Virus record (IMG/VR): IMGVR_UViG_3300042477_000086
Location: 1 to 25,342 of that record
DNA from: a virus
Reading direction: 5' to 3' (one strand)
DNA: 25,342 nt
In this document: piece after piece, positions 14,285-22,777 of the stretch
How the letters are laid out: each line of letters opens with the position of its first letter
Numbering within the stretch: the first letter of the stretch is position 1
Program-made: the position numbers and the translations under genes
The notes under the pieces: generated by a model
Told to the model about the DNA's origin: nothing
The model's database searches: none
What the model saw: only the letters and a program-made list of their open reading frames with translations

Positions 14285-14492
14285 ATGTGACTCCTGCGGG
14301 GCAAGTTACGAAAGGTTTATCGACACTCAAGTGCATTACATCCCTTGCGAGTGCGGCCAGAAGGCTCACCGTATTGTCGGTATGCCGCGTGTTGCTCTGG
14401 ATGGTACTGACCCCGGTTTCCCTGATGCTTATGATCGTTGGGCGACGATCCGTGAGAAAAATGCCCAACAGAAAGCGAGGCGGGACGCTTGA
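14259..14492 (+). CDS. FmdB-like zinc-ribbon protein (77 aa)
   Basis: The start at 14259 follows AAGGAAG; an ATG at 14271 is the alternative. Cys10, Cys13, Cys30 and Cys32 (FKCDSCG ... IPCECGQKAHRI) form a zinc ribbon of the FmdB-like type. The tail (VALDGTDPGFPDAYDRWATI, then a charged helix) matches the form common in phages ('GDFP.A.drW'). A structural zinc site is expected; a role in capsid assembly or DNA binding is unknown. The stop lies inside the -35 box of the promoter at 14489. Confidence 0.8.
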   Translation: MARLMRDFKCDSCGASYERFIDTQVHYIPCECGQKAHRIVGMPRVALDGTDPGFPDAYDRWATIREKNAQQKARRDA

Positions 14493-14517
14493 CATAGACT
14501 AATACTAGGTATATAAG
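14489..14517 (+). promoter_or_regulatory. near-consensus sigma-70 promoter before scaffold and capsid
   Basis: TTGACA (14489-14494), a 17-base spacer and TATAAG (14512-14517). The start of transcription would be near 14524, about 70 bases before the scaffold ATG. It overlaps the stop codon of the zinc-ribbon gene. It would give extra transcription of the scaffold, capsid and decoration genes, bounded by the terminator at 16827. Confidence 0.8.
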
Positions 14518-14592
14518 GAAACTATTCAGTCATGCAACCGTATAGGACATGGCTATTGAACAACCTGGAACCCGATAGGGCAGGAGAACCAA

Positions 14593-15366
14593 ATGGCTGA
14601 GATGCAAGATTTTGAAGCACCCGAGTTAGGCGAACTCGAAACTGTTGAGACTGAGATCAAACAGCAAGAGACAATCGCAGAGGAACCGAAATCCGAAGAA
14701 CCCGAAGTACCTGAGAAGTATCGTGGCAAGTCCGTAGCGGATATTGTCAAGATGCACCAAGAGGCTGAGAAGGTTATCAGCCGTCAGGGTCTGGAGGTGG
14801 GTGAGGTCCGAAAACTCGCTGATGAGCTTCTACGATCACAGTTGCAGCCCAAGAAAGAAGTAGAGCAGCCGAAGGAAGTCGATTTCTTTGAGAATCCTCA
14901 AGAGGCGATTCGTCGGGCAGTAGAGACAAACCCTGAAGTGATGGCAGCAAAGCAGTACGCTGTCCAGGCACGGCAGGAGCAAGCGCGGCAAGCATTGGCG
15001 GCAAAGCACCCTGACTTCGGTCAGTTGCTTCAAGACAGTGAGTTTGCTCAGTGGGTACAAGCCTCAAAGGTGAGAACTGCACTGCTCAAACAAGCCGACG
15101 CTTACGATGTCGATGCGGCAGATGAGTTGTTTTCGACCTTCAAGCAACTGCGTCAGGTGAAGCAGAACCAGGTCCAGCAGGTCGAGAAGACCGAGCGGAA
15201 CAAGGCGATGCAAGCCGCAGCAGTGGATACTGGAGGTAGTGGGGAGTCTGGAAGGAAAGTCTATCGTCGCGCTGATCTCATCCGTTTGAAAATGACTGAC
15301 CCTGCGAGGTATGACTCCATGAATGATGAAATTCTGGCCGCCTACGCAGAAGGTCGCGTGAAGTAA
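14593..15366 (+). CDS. putative capsid scaffold protein
   Basis: A 257-residue, highly charged, helix-rich protein directly upstream of the capsid, the usual place for a scaffold. The N-terminus is acidic (ELGELETVETEIKQQETIAE, EEPKSEEPEVPEKY). It is followed by YRGKSVADIVKMHQEAEKVI and long Gln/Ala/Lys helices. The C-terminus contains a conserved-looking segment (GRKVYRRADLIRLKMTDPAR) and ends in AEGRVK; basic C-terminal helices of this kind bind capsid protein in other podoviruses. CAGGAGAACCAA precedes the ATG. It would fill the procapsid and leave before DNA packaging. Confidence 0.85.
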   Translation: MAEMQDFEAPELGELETVETEIKQQETIAEEPKSEEPEVPEKYRGKSVADIVKMHQEAEKVISRQGLEVGEVRKLADELLRSQLQPKKEVEQPKEVDFFENPQEAIRRAVETNPEVMAAKQYAVQARQEQARQALAAKHPDFGQLLQDSEFAQWVQASKVRTALLKQADAYDVDAADELFSTFKQLRQVKQNQVQQVEKTERNKAMQAAAVDTGGSGESGRKVYRRADLIRLKMTDPARYDSMNDEILAAYAEGRVK

Positions 15367-15391
15367 CCCATTCATTTATAAGGAATTTATC

Positions 15392-16420
15392 ATGGCTCTC
15401 GGCTCAAACCAAACTACTGTAACTACCTCGGCTAACTTTATCCCCGAGGTGTGGTCAGATGAAGTATTGGCCCGTTACAAACAGAACCTCGTACTGGCGA
15501 ACCTCGTCACCAAGGTTAATTTCAAAGGCAAGAAGGGTGACACCCTGCACCTGCCGGTCCCCGCTCGCGGCTCCGCTTCGGCCAAGGCTGCTAACACTCA
15601 AGTCACGCTGATCGCTGACACCGCGACTCTGGTCGATGTGTTGATCAACAAGCACTTCGAGTACAGCAAACTGTACGAAGACATCGCTGAGATGCAAGCT
15701 CTCTCGTCCATGCGTAAGTTCTACACGGATGACGGCGGCTACGCTCTGGCGAAGCAAGTGGATCAGGACATCGCTCTCATGGCTCACTACTTCAACAGCG
15801 GTAACACGACTCCTTCGCTGACCAACGTGTGGGAAACCGCCGTTATCGGTGGTGACGGTTCGACCGCTTTCGACGGTTCGGCTGATGGTAACGGTACTGC
15901 CCTGACTGATGCTGGTCTGCGTAAGGCGATCCAGACTCTGGAAGACAACGACATCCCGTCGAACGAACTGAAACTGGTGATCCCGCCGGTCGAGGCTTCC
16001 GTTCTGCGTGGTATCTCGCGCTTCACTGAGCAAGCGTTCGTCGGCAACGGCAACGTCATCAAGACCGGTATGCTGGGTAATCTGTACGGTGTTGAAGTGT
16101 TCGTTTCGTCCAACGTGCCATGGCTGCACTGCGAAGGCACCGACGATGCAACGGCTACCAACTTCTCCAGCACCACGCTGTCTGGCGCAGGTACTGACGC
16201 ATTTGGTCTGTCGTATGACTTTACTGGTCACACCGACACCAAGTACCGCGTCTGCACCCTGATGCACAAGGACGCTGTTGCTCACGCTGAACAGCAGGGT
16301 ATCCGTACCCAGGCTCAGTACAAGCAAGAGTACCTTGGTACCTTGGTGACTTCGGATACGGTCTATGGTGTTAAGACCCTCCGCAGCTACGCTGGTCTTG
16401 CTATCGTTGTTCCGGCCTGA
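15392..16420 (+). CDS. major capsid protein (HK97-fold expected)
   Basis: A 342-residue protein with AAGGAATTTATC upstream. The start (NFIPEVWSDEVLARYKQNLV, then LANLVTKVNFKGKKGDTLHL) and the later core (LYEDIAEMQALSSMRKFY ... ALAKQVDQDIALMAHYF) are typical of podovirus-type capsids. The middle carries DAGLRKAIQTLEDNDIPSNE and LVIPPVEASVL, and the C-terminal half has MLGNLYGVEVFVSSNVPW and KTLRSYAGLAIVVP. Codon use here is the most biased of the window (C- and T-ending, CGT/CGC for Arg), as expected of the most highly expressed gene. The HK97 fold is inferred from family, not visible. Confidence 0.9.
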   Translation: MALGSNQTTVTTSANFIPEVWSDEVLARYKQNLVLANLVTKVNFKGKKGDTLHLPVPARGSASAKAANTQVTLIADTATLVDVLINKHFEYSKLYEDIAEMQALSSMRKFYTDDGGYALAKQVDQDIALMAHYFNSGNTTPSLTNVWETAVIGGDGSTAFDGSADGNGTALTDAGLRKAIQTLEDNDIPSNELKLVIPPVEASVLRGISRFTEQAFVGNGNVIKTGMLGNLYGVEVFVSSNVPWLHCEGTDDATATNFSSTTLSGAGTDAFGLSYDFTGHTDTKYRVCTLMHKDAVAHAEQQGIRTQAQYKQEYLGTLVTSDTVYGVKTLRSYAGLAIVVPA

Positions 16421-16433
16421 TAACCCCTGACAG

Positions 16434-16465
16434 TCAGGTAGGCAACGCCAATAAGCCCTACCTGA
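16434..16465 (+). promoter_or_regulatory. 9-bp hairpin after the capsid gene
   Basis: TCAGGTAGG (16434-16442) pairs with CCTACCTGA (16457-16465) around a 14-base loop. There is no T run, so it is not a strong terminator. CCTGA-CAG-TCAGG just upstream is an alternative fold. It may stabilise the capsid message 3' end or reduce read-through. Confidence 0.55.
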
Positions 16466-16490
16466 GTTCAATTCTCTGAAAGGATAAATC

Positions 16491-16814
16491 ATGGCTGTAG
16501 TCATTGAACAAGGTAATAAGCAGTTCCAAGGTGCGTTCAGCGAGATGTGGGCGGTTACTGATACCGCTTGCAACTTCGGTAACGCTGCTACGGGTTCGGG
16601 TACATTCGCTTCTGTGGATGTCACGGTTCCTGGTGTTGCTCTGGGTGACATGGTGATTGGTGTTGCTGTTGGTGTGGATACTGTCGATGCAGTTATCGGC
16701 GGTGCTGTCACTGCGGCGAACACTGTAACCCTGACGCTGATGAACAACTCGGCTGGTGCTGTTGATCTGGCATCGACGACCTGTAAGTTCTTGGTCGGAC
16801 GACCCGCTTGGTAA
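16491..16814 (+). CDS. probable head decoration or minor capsid protein (107 aa)
   Basis: AAAGGATAAATC precedes the ATG. A small Ala/Val/Thr-rich, beta-type protein: FSEMWAVTDTACNFGNAATG, TVPGVALGDMVIGVAVGVD, then VTLTLMNNSAGAVDLASTTC. It ends right before the strong terminator, so it belongs to the same transcription block as scaffold and capsid and would be made in similar amounts. High dose and position favour a head decoration or cement role. I know no named domain for it. Confidence 0.75.
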   Translation: MAVVIEQGNKQFQGAFSEMWAVTDTACNFGNAATGSGTFASVDVTVPGVALGDMVIGVAVGVDTVDAVIGGAVTAANTVTLTLMNNSAGAVDLASTTCKFLVGRPAW

Positions 16815-16826
16815 TGAGTAACACGA

Positions 16827-16848
16827 CCCCCTCTTCGGAGGGGGTTTT
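16827..16848 (+). terminator. strong Rho-independent terminator with TTCG loop
   Basis: CCCCCTC (16827-16833), TTCG loop, GAGGGGG (16838-16844), then TTTT and CGCTTT. A 7-bp GC-rich stem closed by the very stable C(UUCG)G tetraloop. It ends the scaffold, capsid and decoration block. Confidence 0.92.
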
Positions 16849-16858
16849 CGCTTTAGGA

Positions 16859-16887
16859 TTGACAGAATGAAACCCGTTGTGTTTAAA
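16859..16887 (+). promoter_or_regulatory. possible restart promoter after the terminator
   Basis: TTGACA (16859-16864), a 17-base spacer and TTTAAA (16882-16887, four of six matches). It overlaps the first codons of the 67-aa gene, so it would serve the genes from 17063 on. The perfect -35 just 10 bases after a strong terminator suggests a purpose, but the -10 is weak. Confidence 0.4.
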
Positions 16888-17070
16888 TGCAAACGGTCGG
16901 GGAACTACGTCAGCTTCACGCTTGAGGGTGACATAGCCGGGATGCGAAAGCACGAAGGTTACGAAGAGGTTATTGATGCCCCTGTTCCCGATACTCCAAC
17001 TGAATCTGCACCTATCGACCTACCAAAGCGTCGAGGCAGACGACCGCGTATGGAGCTAAGTGATGGCTGA
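16867..17070 (+). CDS. small conserved phage protein (67 aa)
   Basis: Begins MKPVVFKCKRSGNYVSFTLE and continues GDIAGMRKHEGYEEV, then a flexible Pro-rich linker and a basic end (PKRRGRRPRM). The 'KCKRSGN.VsFt.e.DIAgmrkHEGYeeV' pattern is one I associate with a short protein following capsid genes in many podoviruses; function unknown to me. The ribosome site is poor (AGGATTGACAGA). It overlaps the next gene by 8 bases. Confidence 0.75.
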   Translation: MKPVVFKCKRSGNYVSFTLEGDIAGMRKHEGYEEVIDAPVPDTPTESAPIDLPKRRGRRPRMELSDG

Positions 17071-19075
17071 TTTATCCCAATACAAAGTCAATCGGACCGG
17101 CAACACTGGCGTATGGATTGACGGACCTGATGGTCCCTATTTCTATGCCCCCTATGACGCTTTGATGGGAGGCGCAAAGGTTGGTAATACGTGGTATTAC
17201 CCAGAATACCAGTCTGGCGCGATGGGCAAGCTAAAGTCCATGCAGGCGGTGAAAGTCCCCGATTCATGGGTTACAGGGTTATCTGGTAGGGAAATCAGCG
17301 ATCCGACAACTGGATACCTGATGCCGAAGTCGGTGTTGGATACTATTTATCCCTCCACTTACATGACTTCCTATGGCGACCCCAATGCGAAATTGGGCGC
17401 AGATAACCTCTACCATTGGGGTAGTGGTAATCAGACATTCAGCATGAACCCGTGGGCCTCTGATGGTACTGCGGTACTGAATACAACAACATACACTCAA
17501 GATGGTGGTGGCGGTCTGTTTGGTGGGTTCCTTGGTGATCTTCTCGGTGGTCTTGGTGAAGCGATCATGGATATAGGGCCGATCCTCCCCATCGCCGCAG
17601 CGGTGACAGGGAACCCGATATTGATGGGGTTGAATGCTGGATCAAGCCTTGCTCAAGGTAACGTACTTGGCGCTGTTGCTCCGTTTGTTCCAGGTATGGT
17701 TGGTGATTTAGGCGGCGCAGCGTCCCCTGCTTTCGACGCAGGGTCAGTAATGGACGCTGGCATAGCGCAAGGTGCTGCTAATGCGGCAGCAGGAGGTTCT
17801 AACATGAGTTGGTTATCAGATTTAGCCGCGCAGGACTTTGCGGATTTCGGCATCACTGGTGTCGAATCGCTAGGTGATGCGCTCAACTATTCCACAGGTG
17901 CCGCAGACTTCACTGCCGGCATTTCTAACGCTACTCAAGCCGCAGACTTCTTGCGTAACTTGGGTATGGACACCAACACAGCACTCGGTTTGGTGAATAG
18001 TGTGACCAGTGCAGGTATTAGCCCAGCTAACGCGCTCAAAGCGATTTTAGGTGGGAGCGGTGCTACTGGCGCAGGTATCACAGGCGCAGGTCTTCTCGGT
18101 ACTGCCGGCAACATCGCAGGTGGCTACCTGAATACCCAAGCAGCCAAGGAAGCAGCACAGATTCAGGCTAACGCTCAGATCGAAGCTGCCAAGATTGCAG
18201 CTGAAGCTGCCAAGTTCAAACCTGTCGGGGTGACTACTCGTTTCGGTCAGTCGCAGTTCGGCTACGATGACAAGGGTAACCTGACTTCTGCTGGCTACAC
18301 TCTATCGCCTGAGATGAAGGCACAGCAGGATGCGCTGATGGCGACTTCTGGTGGTCTGCTGAGTCAGTTCCAAGGTTCGCAAACAGCAACGGCCCCTATG
18401 GGTACGGCAGCGCAGCGAGCGATGCAACTTGGTCAAGGCTACCTGGCTACTGATCCTGCTACCCAAGCAAAGAAGTACATGGCTGAACAGCAAGCTCTGT
18501 TGGCTACCGGACGCGAGCGTGAGTACGCTCAACTCCAGCAGCGTCTAGCCTCGCAAGGTCGCCTCGGATTGGCTACTGGCGGGACCACTACAGGCATGAT
18601 GGCGGCGAACCCTGAGATGGAAGCGTTCGCCAATGCCAAGCGTCAGCAAGACCTCCAGTTGGCTGCTCAAGCTACCCAAGGGGGTATGGACTACGCCAAG
18701 TTTGGTGCGGGTATGGTTGGTACAGGAAGCGATCTGCTCAAGTCGATGTACGGTACTCAGGCAGCAGCCTATCAGCCGTACCAGACTGCGATGGGTGGCG
18801 CACAGACCATCGAAGGGTTGGGGCAGAACGCGCTGACTCAGGGTATCAGTTTGGGTAGCAACGTAACCGCAGCTAACGCTGCCGGTGGTAGCTTGTTGGG
18901 TACGGGCATGATGAATGCCGCCAATACGGTGGGTAGCGTGGCACAGCAAGCCGGCAGTCCGTGGGGCAACCTGCTTCAAGGTGCAGGGAACTACCTGAAC
19001 CAACAGGCTCAACCTAATCAGCAGATGCAATACAATCCCTACACCGGACAGAAGCTGTCTGGGTATCTGGGTTAA
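17063..19075 (+). CDS. large internal virion or ejection protein I (670 aa)
   Basis: ATG at 17063 with GGAG seven bases upstream, preferred over GTG at 17060. Residues 1-145 form a distinct beta-type module (WIDGPDGPYFYAPYDALMGG, then YYPEYQSGAMG). Next comes a Gly-rich, partly hydrophobic region (about 150-205, LFGGFLGDLLGGLGEAIMDI then PILPIAAAVTGNPILMGL) that could insert into membrane. The C-terminal half has an Ala/Gln/Lys coiled coil (NTQAAKEAAQIQANAQIEAA at about 355-375) and Met/Gln/Gly-rich stretches. These traits fit podovirus proteins stored in the head and ejected to form a channel. Family membership is inferred from composition and position. An in-frame internal start is present. 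Confidence 0.75.
   Translation: MADLSQYKVNRTGNTGVWIDGPDGPYFYAPYDALMGGAKVGNTWYYPEYQSGAMGKLKSMQAVKVPDSWVTGLSGREISDPTTGYLMPKSVLDTIYPSTYMTSYGDPNAKLGADNLYHWGSGNQTFSMNPWASDGTAVLNTTTYTQDGGGGLFGGFLGDLLGGLGEAIMDIGPILPIAAAVTGNPILMGLNAGSSLAQGNVLGAVAPFVPGMVGDLGGAASPAFDAGSVMDAGIAQGAANAAAGGSNMSWLSDLAAQDFADFGITGVESLGDALNYSTGAADFTAGISNATQAADFLRNLGMDTNTALGLVNSVTSAGISPANALKAILGGSGATGAGITGAGLLGTAGNIAGGYLNTQAAKEAAQIQANAQIEAAKIAAEAAKFKPVGVTTRFGQSQFGYDDKGNLTSAGYTLSPEMKAQQDALMATSGGLLSQFQGSQTATAPMGTAAQRAMQLGQGYLATDPATQAKKYMAEQQALLATGREREYAQLQQRLASQGRLGLATGGTTTGMMAANPEMEAFANAKRQQDLQLAAQATQGGMDYAKFGAGMVGTGSDLLKSMYGTQAAAYQPYQTAMGGAQTIEGLGQNALTQGISLGSNVTAANAAGGSLLGTGMMNAANTVGSVAQQAGSPWGNLLQGAGNYLNQQAQPNQQMQYNPYTGQKLSGYLG
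17791..17806 (+). promoter_or_regulatory. possible internal in-frame translation start
   Basis: AGGAGG (17791-17796) lies exactly seven bases before an in-frame ATG (17804-17806, residue 248). Use of it would give a 423-residue C-terminal product lacking the N-terminal module and the hydrophobic region. The Shine-Dalgarno falls in Gly-Gly codons, so chance is possible. Confidence 0.35.
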
Positions 19076-19084
19076 GGAGACATC

Positions 19085-20263
19085 ATGGTAGACATCGTAT
19101 CGGGGCTTTTCGGCCTCTCTCCTTACGAAACCATGCAGCAACAGCAGAATCAGATCGACAAGTCTGCTGCCAACTTCGCCCAGATGAATGCTGCTCAACG
19201 TGGCTCAATGGGGTTGTTCCAAGGGGGCGCTGGCCTTGCTAGAGAGGCTGGCGGTATGCTCGGTTTGCAGAATCCTCAAGTAGCCGAAGCACAGGCTCGT
19301 CAGGCGGCTTTGCAAGGTCTGGACATCAGTTCGCCTGAGTCCATCCTGCAACGCGCTCAACAGGTGCAAGACCCGAAGCTGAAGATGCAGTTGATGATGT
19401 TGGCTGACCAGAAGAAGAAAGATTTGCTTGCTGCTCAGGCTACTTCGACCAAGATGGCATTGGAATTGGCTCAAGCTCAGAAGGCATTGCGTGAAAACCC
19501 GAATCTGGCAGTTACCGAAGTTGGTGTTAAGGGTAAGCCGGGCTATATGCAGCGGGTATTGTTCGACAAGACTAATCCCACCGCTGAGTATCAGGAGATT
19601 GGTGAGCCGTACCTGAGCGCAGCAGCCGCCAAGCAGACTTTCCATGTAAGCACTGGTGAAGGTAAGGTACGGTCACAAGTTGTCACTGACAATGAGGGAA
19701 ATAGCACTTTAGTAGATTTGAATACCGGCGCAGTAATTAAGAACTTAGGAAAGATTGGTAAGCCATCATCGACGTTTGAGAAGGTAGAAGAAGCTAAGAA
19801 ATCTACTTTGCGTGGTATTGGTGATGCTGAGTCCAGCATTAACCAACTACTAGGTACGGAAAACGCTCCAGGTCTTCTCTACAAGGCGACGGGGAGTGGA
19901 ATCGGTGCCGGTGTCGATCTGCTTGCGCGTGGTGTGGGATACGCCACCAAGGGCGACATAGCTAACGCCAAGATTCAGCCGTTGGCTGATGCGGTGCTGA
20001 AAATTGTCCCCCGCTTTGAGGGGCCGCAGTCGGACAAAGATACTGCCTCATATAAAGAGGCAGCGGGTAATCTGGCTAATGCGTCCTTGCCTATTAAGTT
20101 GCGGATTGAAGCGGCGAAGACGATCAAAGACATATACGCTCGACGCAAGTCGCAGTTCGTGTCCAAAGATTACGAGACTACTCCGACTCAAGCCTCCACC
20201 TATGATGCGGATAAGGAAGCGCGTTATCAGGCATGGAAAGCGCAACAGCAAGGGGTCAAATGA
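19085..20263 (+). CDS. internal virion or ejection protein II (392 aa)
   Basis: AAGGAGACATC precedes the ATG. The N-terminal third is Gln/Ala/Met-rich and helical (MQQQQNQIDKSAANFAQMNA). The middle has VTEVGVKGKPGYMQRVLFDK and VVTDNEGNSTLVDLNTG. The C-terminal third contains KIVPRFEGPQSDKDTASYKE followed by LPIKLRIEAAKTIKDIYARR, a segment I associate with podovirus ejection proteins ('fEGPqS..D...Y'). It lies between two other large helical proteins and overlaps the next start as ATGA. No lysozyme or transglycosylase motif is seen, so any wall-degrading activity must be elsewhere. Confidence 0.75.
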   Translation: MVDIVSGLFGLSPYETMQQQQNQIDKSAANFAQMNAAQRGSMGLFQGGAGLAREAGGMLGLQNPQVAEAQARQAALQGLDISSPESILQRAQQVQDPKLKMQLMMLADQKKKDLLAAQATSTKMALELAQAQKALRENPNLAVTEVGVKGKPGYMQRVLFDKTNPTAEYQEIGEPYLSAAAAKQTFHVSTGEGKVRSQVVTDNEGNSTLVDLNTGAVIKNLGKIGKPSSTFEKVEEAKKSTLRGIGDAESSINQLLGTENAPGLLYKATGSGIGAGVDLLARGVGYATKGDIANAKIQPLADAVLKIVPRFEGPQSDKDTASYKEAAGNLANASLPIKLRIEAAKTIKDIYARRKSQFVSKDYETTPTQASTYDADKEARYQAWKAQQQGVK

Positions 20264-22131
20264 TGACTGAACAGGAAGAGTTTGAATTCCGGTTAAGATT
20301 GGAGGCTGAACAAGCCGCTCCCGCCGTCCCGTCAGCACCGACTTCTGAACCATCCATTCTTGAGCAGATGGATCGTGGATCTATTGCTTCCCGTATCAAA
20401 GCTGGAACTATCCTGTACCCAGAAGAAGAAACTGCACTCCGTCAGACTCTTCAAAGTGCCGCATCTGGACCATTGATGGGCGCAGTGCAGGTTGGCGCTG
20501 AATTGCTAGGTAATAAAGACCTTGCTGAAAAGATCGCAAAGAACAAGCGTGAAGGGAATATTGTAGGTAGCATTCTTCAGCCTGAAGCATGGTTGATGGG
20601 CGGTCCGCTTTCTAAACTCACTGGTACCGCAAAACAAGCGTTAGGTTTAGGTGCCTCTGGCGCTGCGTATGGGGCGGCTTCAGCGGCTGGAGCAACCGGC
20701 GTTGAGGGTGCCAGAGAGCGCATGGATGCCGCTGAAATATCCGGTCTGGTCGGCGCAGCGATACCCGGTGCAGGAAGATTGATCACCGAATTGACTCCAA
20801 AGGCTAAGAACGTAGCCAAGTCACTACTGGCGATATTTTCAAAGGGTGGGCGCACATCTGTTGGTCAAAAGATGGTACTTGACCAACTGACACCAGAAGA
20901 GCGTATTGCGGTTCTCAACATACTGAACAAACAAGGTGTAGATACCTCGGCGTTAGGCACCCCACTAACCGCTGGTGAAACACTTGCGAAGAATCGTATC
21001 GGGGCAGAAGTGCAGTCACCGGAGGGTGCCGGAGTAGCATCGCTTGAAAGCGTGTTGTCCCGTATGCCGGGTGGCGAACAACTGCGTCAGAAAGCAGCAG
21101 AACGCGCCGCCGCCATTCGCGGTACGCTAGACACCTTATCTGGTGGTCGCGGTGCGGCAGTTGATCCATTGCTCGGTATGTCAGCAGACGATGTTGCTCT
21201 CGCCGAAGCTCGTACTGCCAGATCAAAAACCGGAGGTATGCTCTACCCAAAAGGTGAAGTGTCTGGTGACGCGGCACTTGATGCAATCATGCAGAAACCT
21301 GGAGTTAGATCTGCAATGGGTATCGACGAATTGAGCGCTGCTAACGCTGGTCGCCCCACGCAGATTGGTATTCGTAAGCCACAAGACACATTGATGAATA
21401 GCCCCGTTGAGTACGAGAAATACTCAATTAAGTCGCTTCAGAACCAATACCGATTGATGGATAAAGAGATTAATCGTTTGATGAAGACGGGCGTATCAAT
21501 GGATGAAACGAGGGCGCGTGAGTTAATGAAGGCCAAAGGTGATCTTGGTGAGTGGCTGACTGCCGCATCTCCTGAGTGGGCGCAAGCTAATCGGATGTTC
21601 GCTTCCCAATCCAGACCGGTACGACAGATGGAAGTGGGTGCCGCATTGAAAGCTAAGATGGAGCAGTCTCCTACTGCATTCAGAAAGGCAACTGAGAATC
21701 TATCCGCGCAGGAGCAATTGATCAGGAAAGTGACCGGAAGACCGGACGTTGCCCTGACTGATGTATTCAACTTGGGTCAGATGAGTAAGATCAAAGGTCT
21801 GGAGAATGAAGCTCAAATCACCGAAGAAGTTACGAAATTGGGCGATCTGGTACGCGCACAGATGGGAGATGAGGCCGCATTCCAGTTGCCGAACCTGCTG
21901 AATATCTGGGTGGCTATTGCCAACAAAGTAGCTAAGACATCTGCTGCCGCGACAGTGGATGATGTGACTCGCGCTGCGGCAGATGTAGTTGCCAACCCCA
22001 ATAAGCTGCGAATGCTGTTGGCTGAAGATGCGCGAAACATGGCGACTGCTAAACTACCGATGACTGCTGAGAGGATACGGAAGTTAGCACCAATATCCGC
22101 TGTCAGCGGTGGGATGTTATCAGGAGAATAA
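20260..22131 (+). CDS. internal virion or ejection protein III (623 aa)
   Basis: ATG at 20260, overlapping the previous stop, with AAGGGG upstream; an adjacent ATG at 20263 is equivalent. It starts with an acidic helix (TEQEEFEFRLRLEAEQAAPA). It then has an Ala/Gly-rich hydrophobic stretch (about residues 125-185: LGASGAAYGAASAAGATG ... ISGLVGAAIPGAG) that could enter a membrane, and a long helical C-terminus. LTPEERIAVLNILNKQGVD and TPLTAGETLAKNRIGAEVQS resemble regions of DNA-transfer proteins of podoviruses and related prophages. Function in DNA ejection is inferred. GGAG at its end is the ribosome site of the next gene. Confidence 0.75.
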   Translation: MMTEQEEFEFRLRLEAEQAAPAVPSAPTSEPSILEQMDRGSIASRIKAGTILYPEEETALRQTLQSAASGPLMGAVQVGAELLGNKDLAEKIAKNKREGNIVGSILQPEAWLMGGPLSKLTGTAKQALGLGASGAAYGAASAAGATGVEGARERMDAAEISGLVGAAIPGAGRLITELTPKAKNVAKSLLAIFSKGGRTSVGQKMVLDQLTPEERIAVLNILNKQGVDTSALGTPLTAGETLAKNRIGAEVQSPEGAGVASLESVLSRMPGGEQLRQKAAERAAAIRGTLDTLSGGRGAAVDPLLGMSADDVALAEARTARSKTGGMLYPKGEVSGDAALDAIMQKPGVRSAMGIDELSAANAGRPTQIGIRKPQDTLMNSPVEYEKYSIKSLQNQYRLMDKEINRLMKTGVSMDETRARELMKAKGDLGEWLTAASPEWAQANRMFASQSRPVRQMEVGAALKAKMEQSPTAFRKATENLSAQEQLIRKVTGRPDVALTDVFNLGQMSKIKGLENEAQITEEVTKLGDLVRAQMGDEAAFQLPNLLNIWVAIANKVAKTSAAATVDDVTRAAADVVANPNKLRMLLAEDARNMATAKLPMTAERIRKLAPISAVSGGMLSGE

Positions 22132-22132
22132 T

Positions 22133-22777
22133 GTGACTTTTTTACAACTTGTTAACGCCGCTCTCGCCCGTCTGCGGGAGTCATCCGTCGCTACCGTCAG
22201 CCAGACACCATACTCGTCCCTGATCGGTGCGTACATCAACGATGCCAAACGGTACGTCGAAGATGCGTGGAACTGGGACGCTCTGGCAGCTACGATCACG
22301 GTCACTACCGTCCCCGGCACAACGACCTACACGGTCGTTGGCTCCGGTCGCCGGCAGAAGGACATCACGGTGAATGATGCCAGCAACCGGATCACTCTAG
22401 CCAATGCCCCGCTGCGGTGGATCATCGACCAGCAGCAATTGTCGATCGTGCAACAAGGTGCGCCGGTCTATTACGCTTGGAACGGTACAGATGGTACAGA
22501 TAGCAAGGTAGAAATCTATCCGACACCGGATGGAGCATACACCCTGAAGTTCAACATGGTCGTACCACAGGTCGAACTCTCCGCTGATGCTGACGTTATC
22601 CTAGTCCCCTCGGAAGCCGTTGTAGCGGGTGCGGTAGCCCGTGCCTTGGCTGAACGTGGTGAAGATGGTGGATTGGCTTCCAGTGAGGCTTTTGGCCTCT
22701 ATAAGAGTATCCTATCGGATCAGATTGCGATAGAATCGGCACGTTACGTTGAAAACGATAGCTGGGTTGCGAACTGA
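22133..22777 (+). CDS. head-tail adaptor (P22 gp4-like position)
   Basis: The start is GTG at 22133 with AGGAG upstream; the ATG at 22109 lies inside the preceding gene and would add eight unlikely residues. The helical N-terminus (TFLQLVNAALARLRESSVAT ... LIGAYINDAKRYVEDAWNWD) is typical of the small neck or adaptor proteins that dock under the portal in podoviruses. A beta segment (VTTVPGTTTYTVVGSGRRQK) and a C-terminal helix follow (VVAGAVARALAERGEDGGLA). The stop and the next start overlap as TGATG. Adaptor followed by nozzle is the usual order. Confidence 0.8.
   Translation: MTFLQLVNAALARLRESSVATVSQTPYSSLIGAYINDAKRYVEDAWNWDALAATITVTTVPGTTTYTVVGSGRRQKDITVNDASNRITLANAPLRWIIDQQQLSIVQQGAPVYYAWNGTDGTDSKVEIYPTPDGAYTLKFNMVVPQVELSADADVILVPSEAVVAGAVARALAERGEDGGLASSEAFGLYKSILSDQIAIESARYVENDSWVAN

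Noticed and set aside
14532-14600. 22-aa frame between the promoter and the scaffold start
   Set aside because: AAGGA lies 12 bases upstream, which is too far, and the sequence simply fills the leader. It is not hydrophobic, basic or familiar.
15455-16747. 430-codon minus-strand frame opposite the capsid gene
   Set aside because: A shadow of the capsid and decoration genes; it runs across two genes and the hairpin between them.
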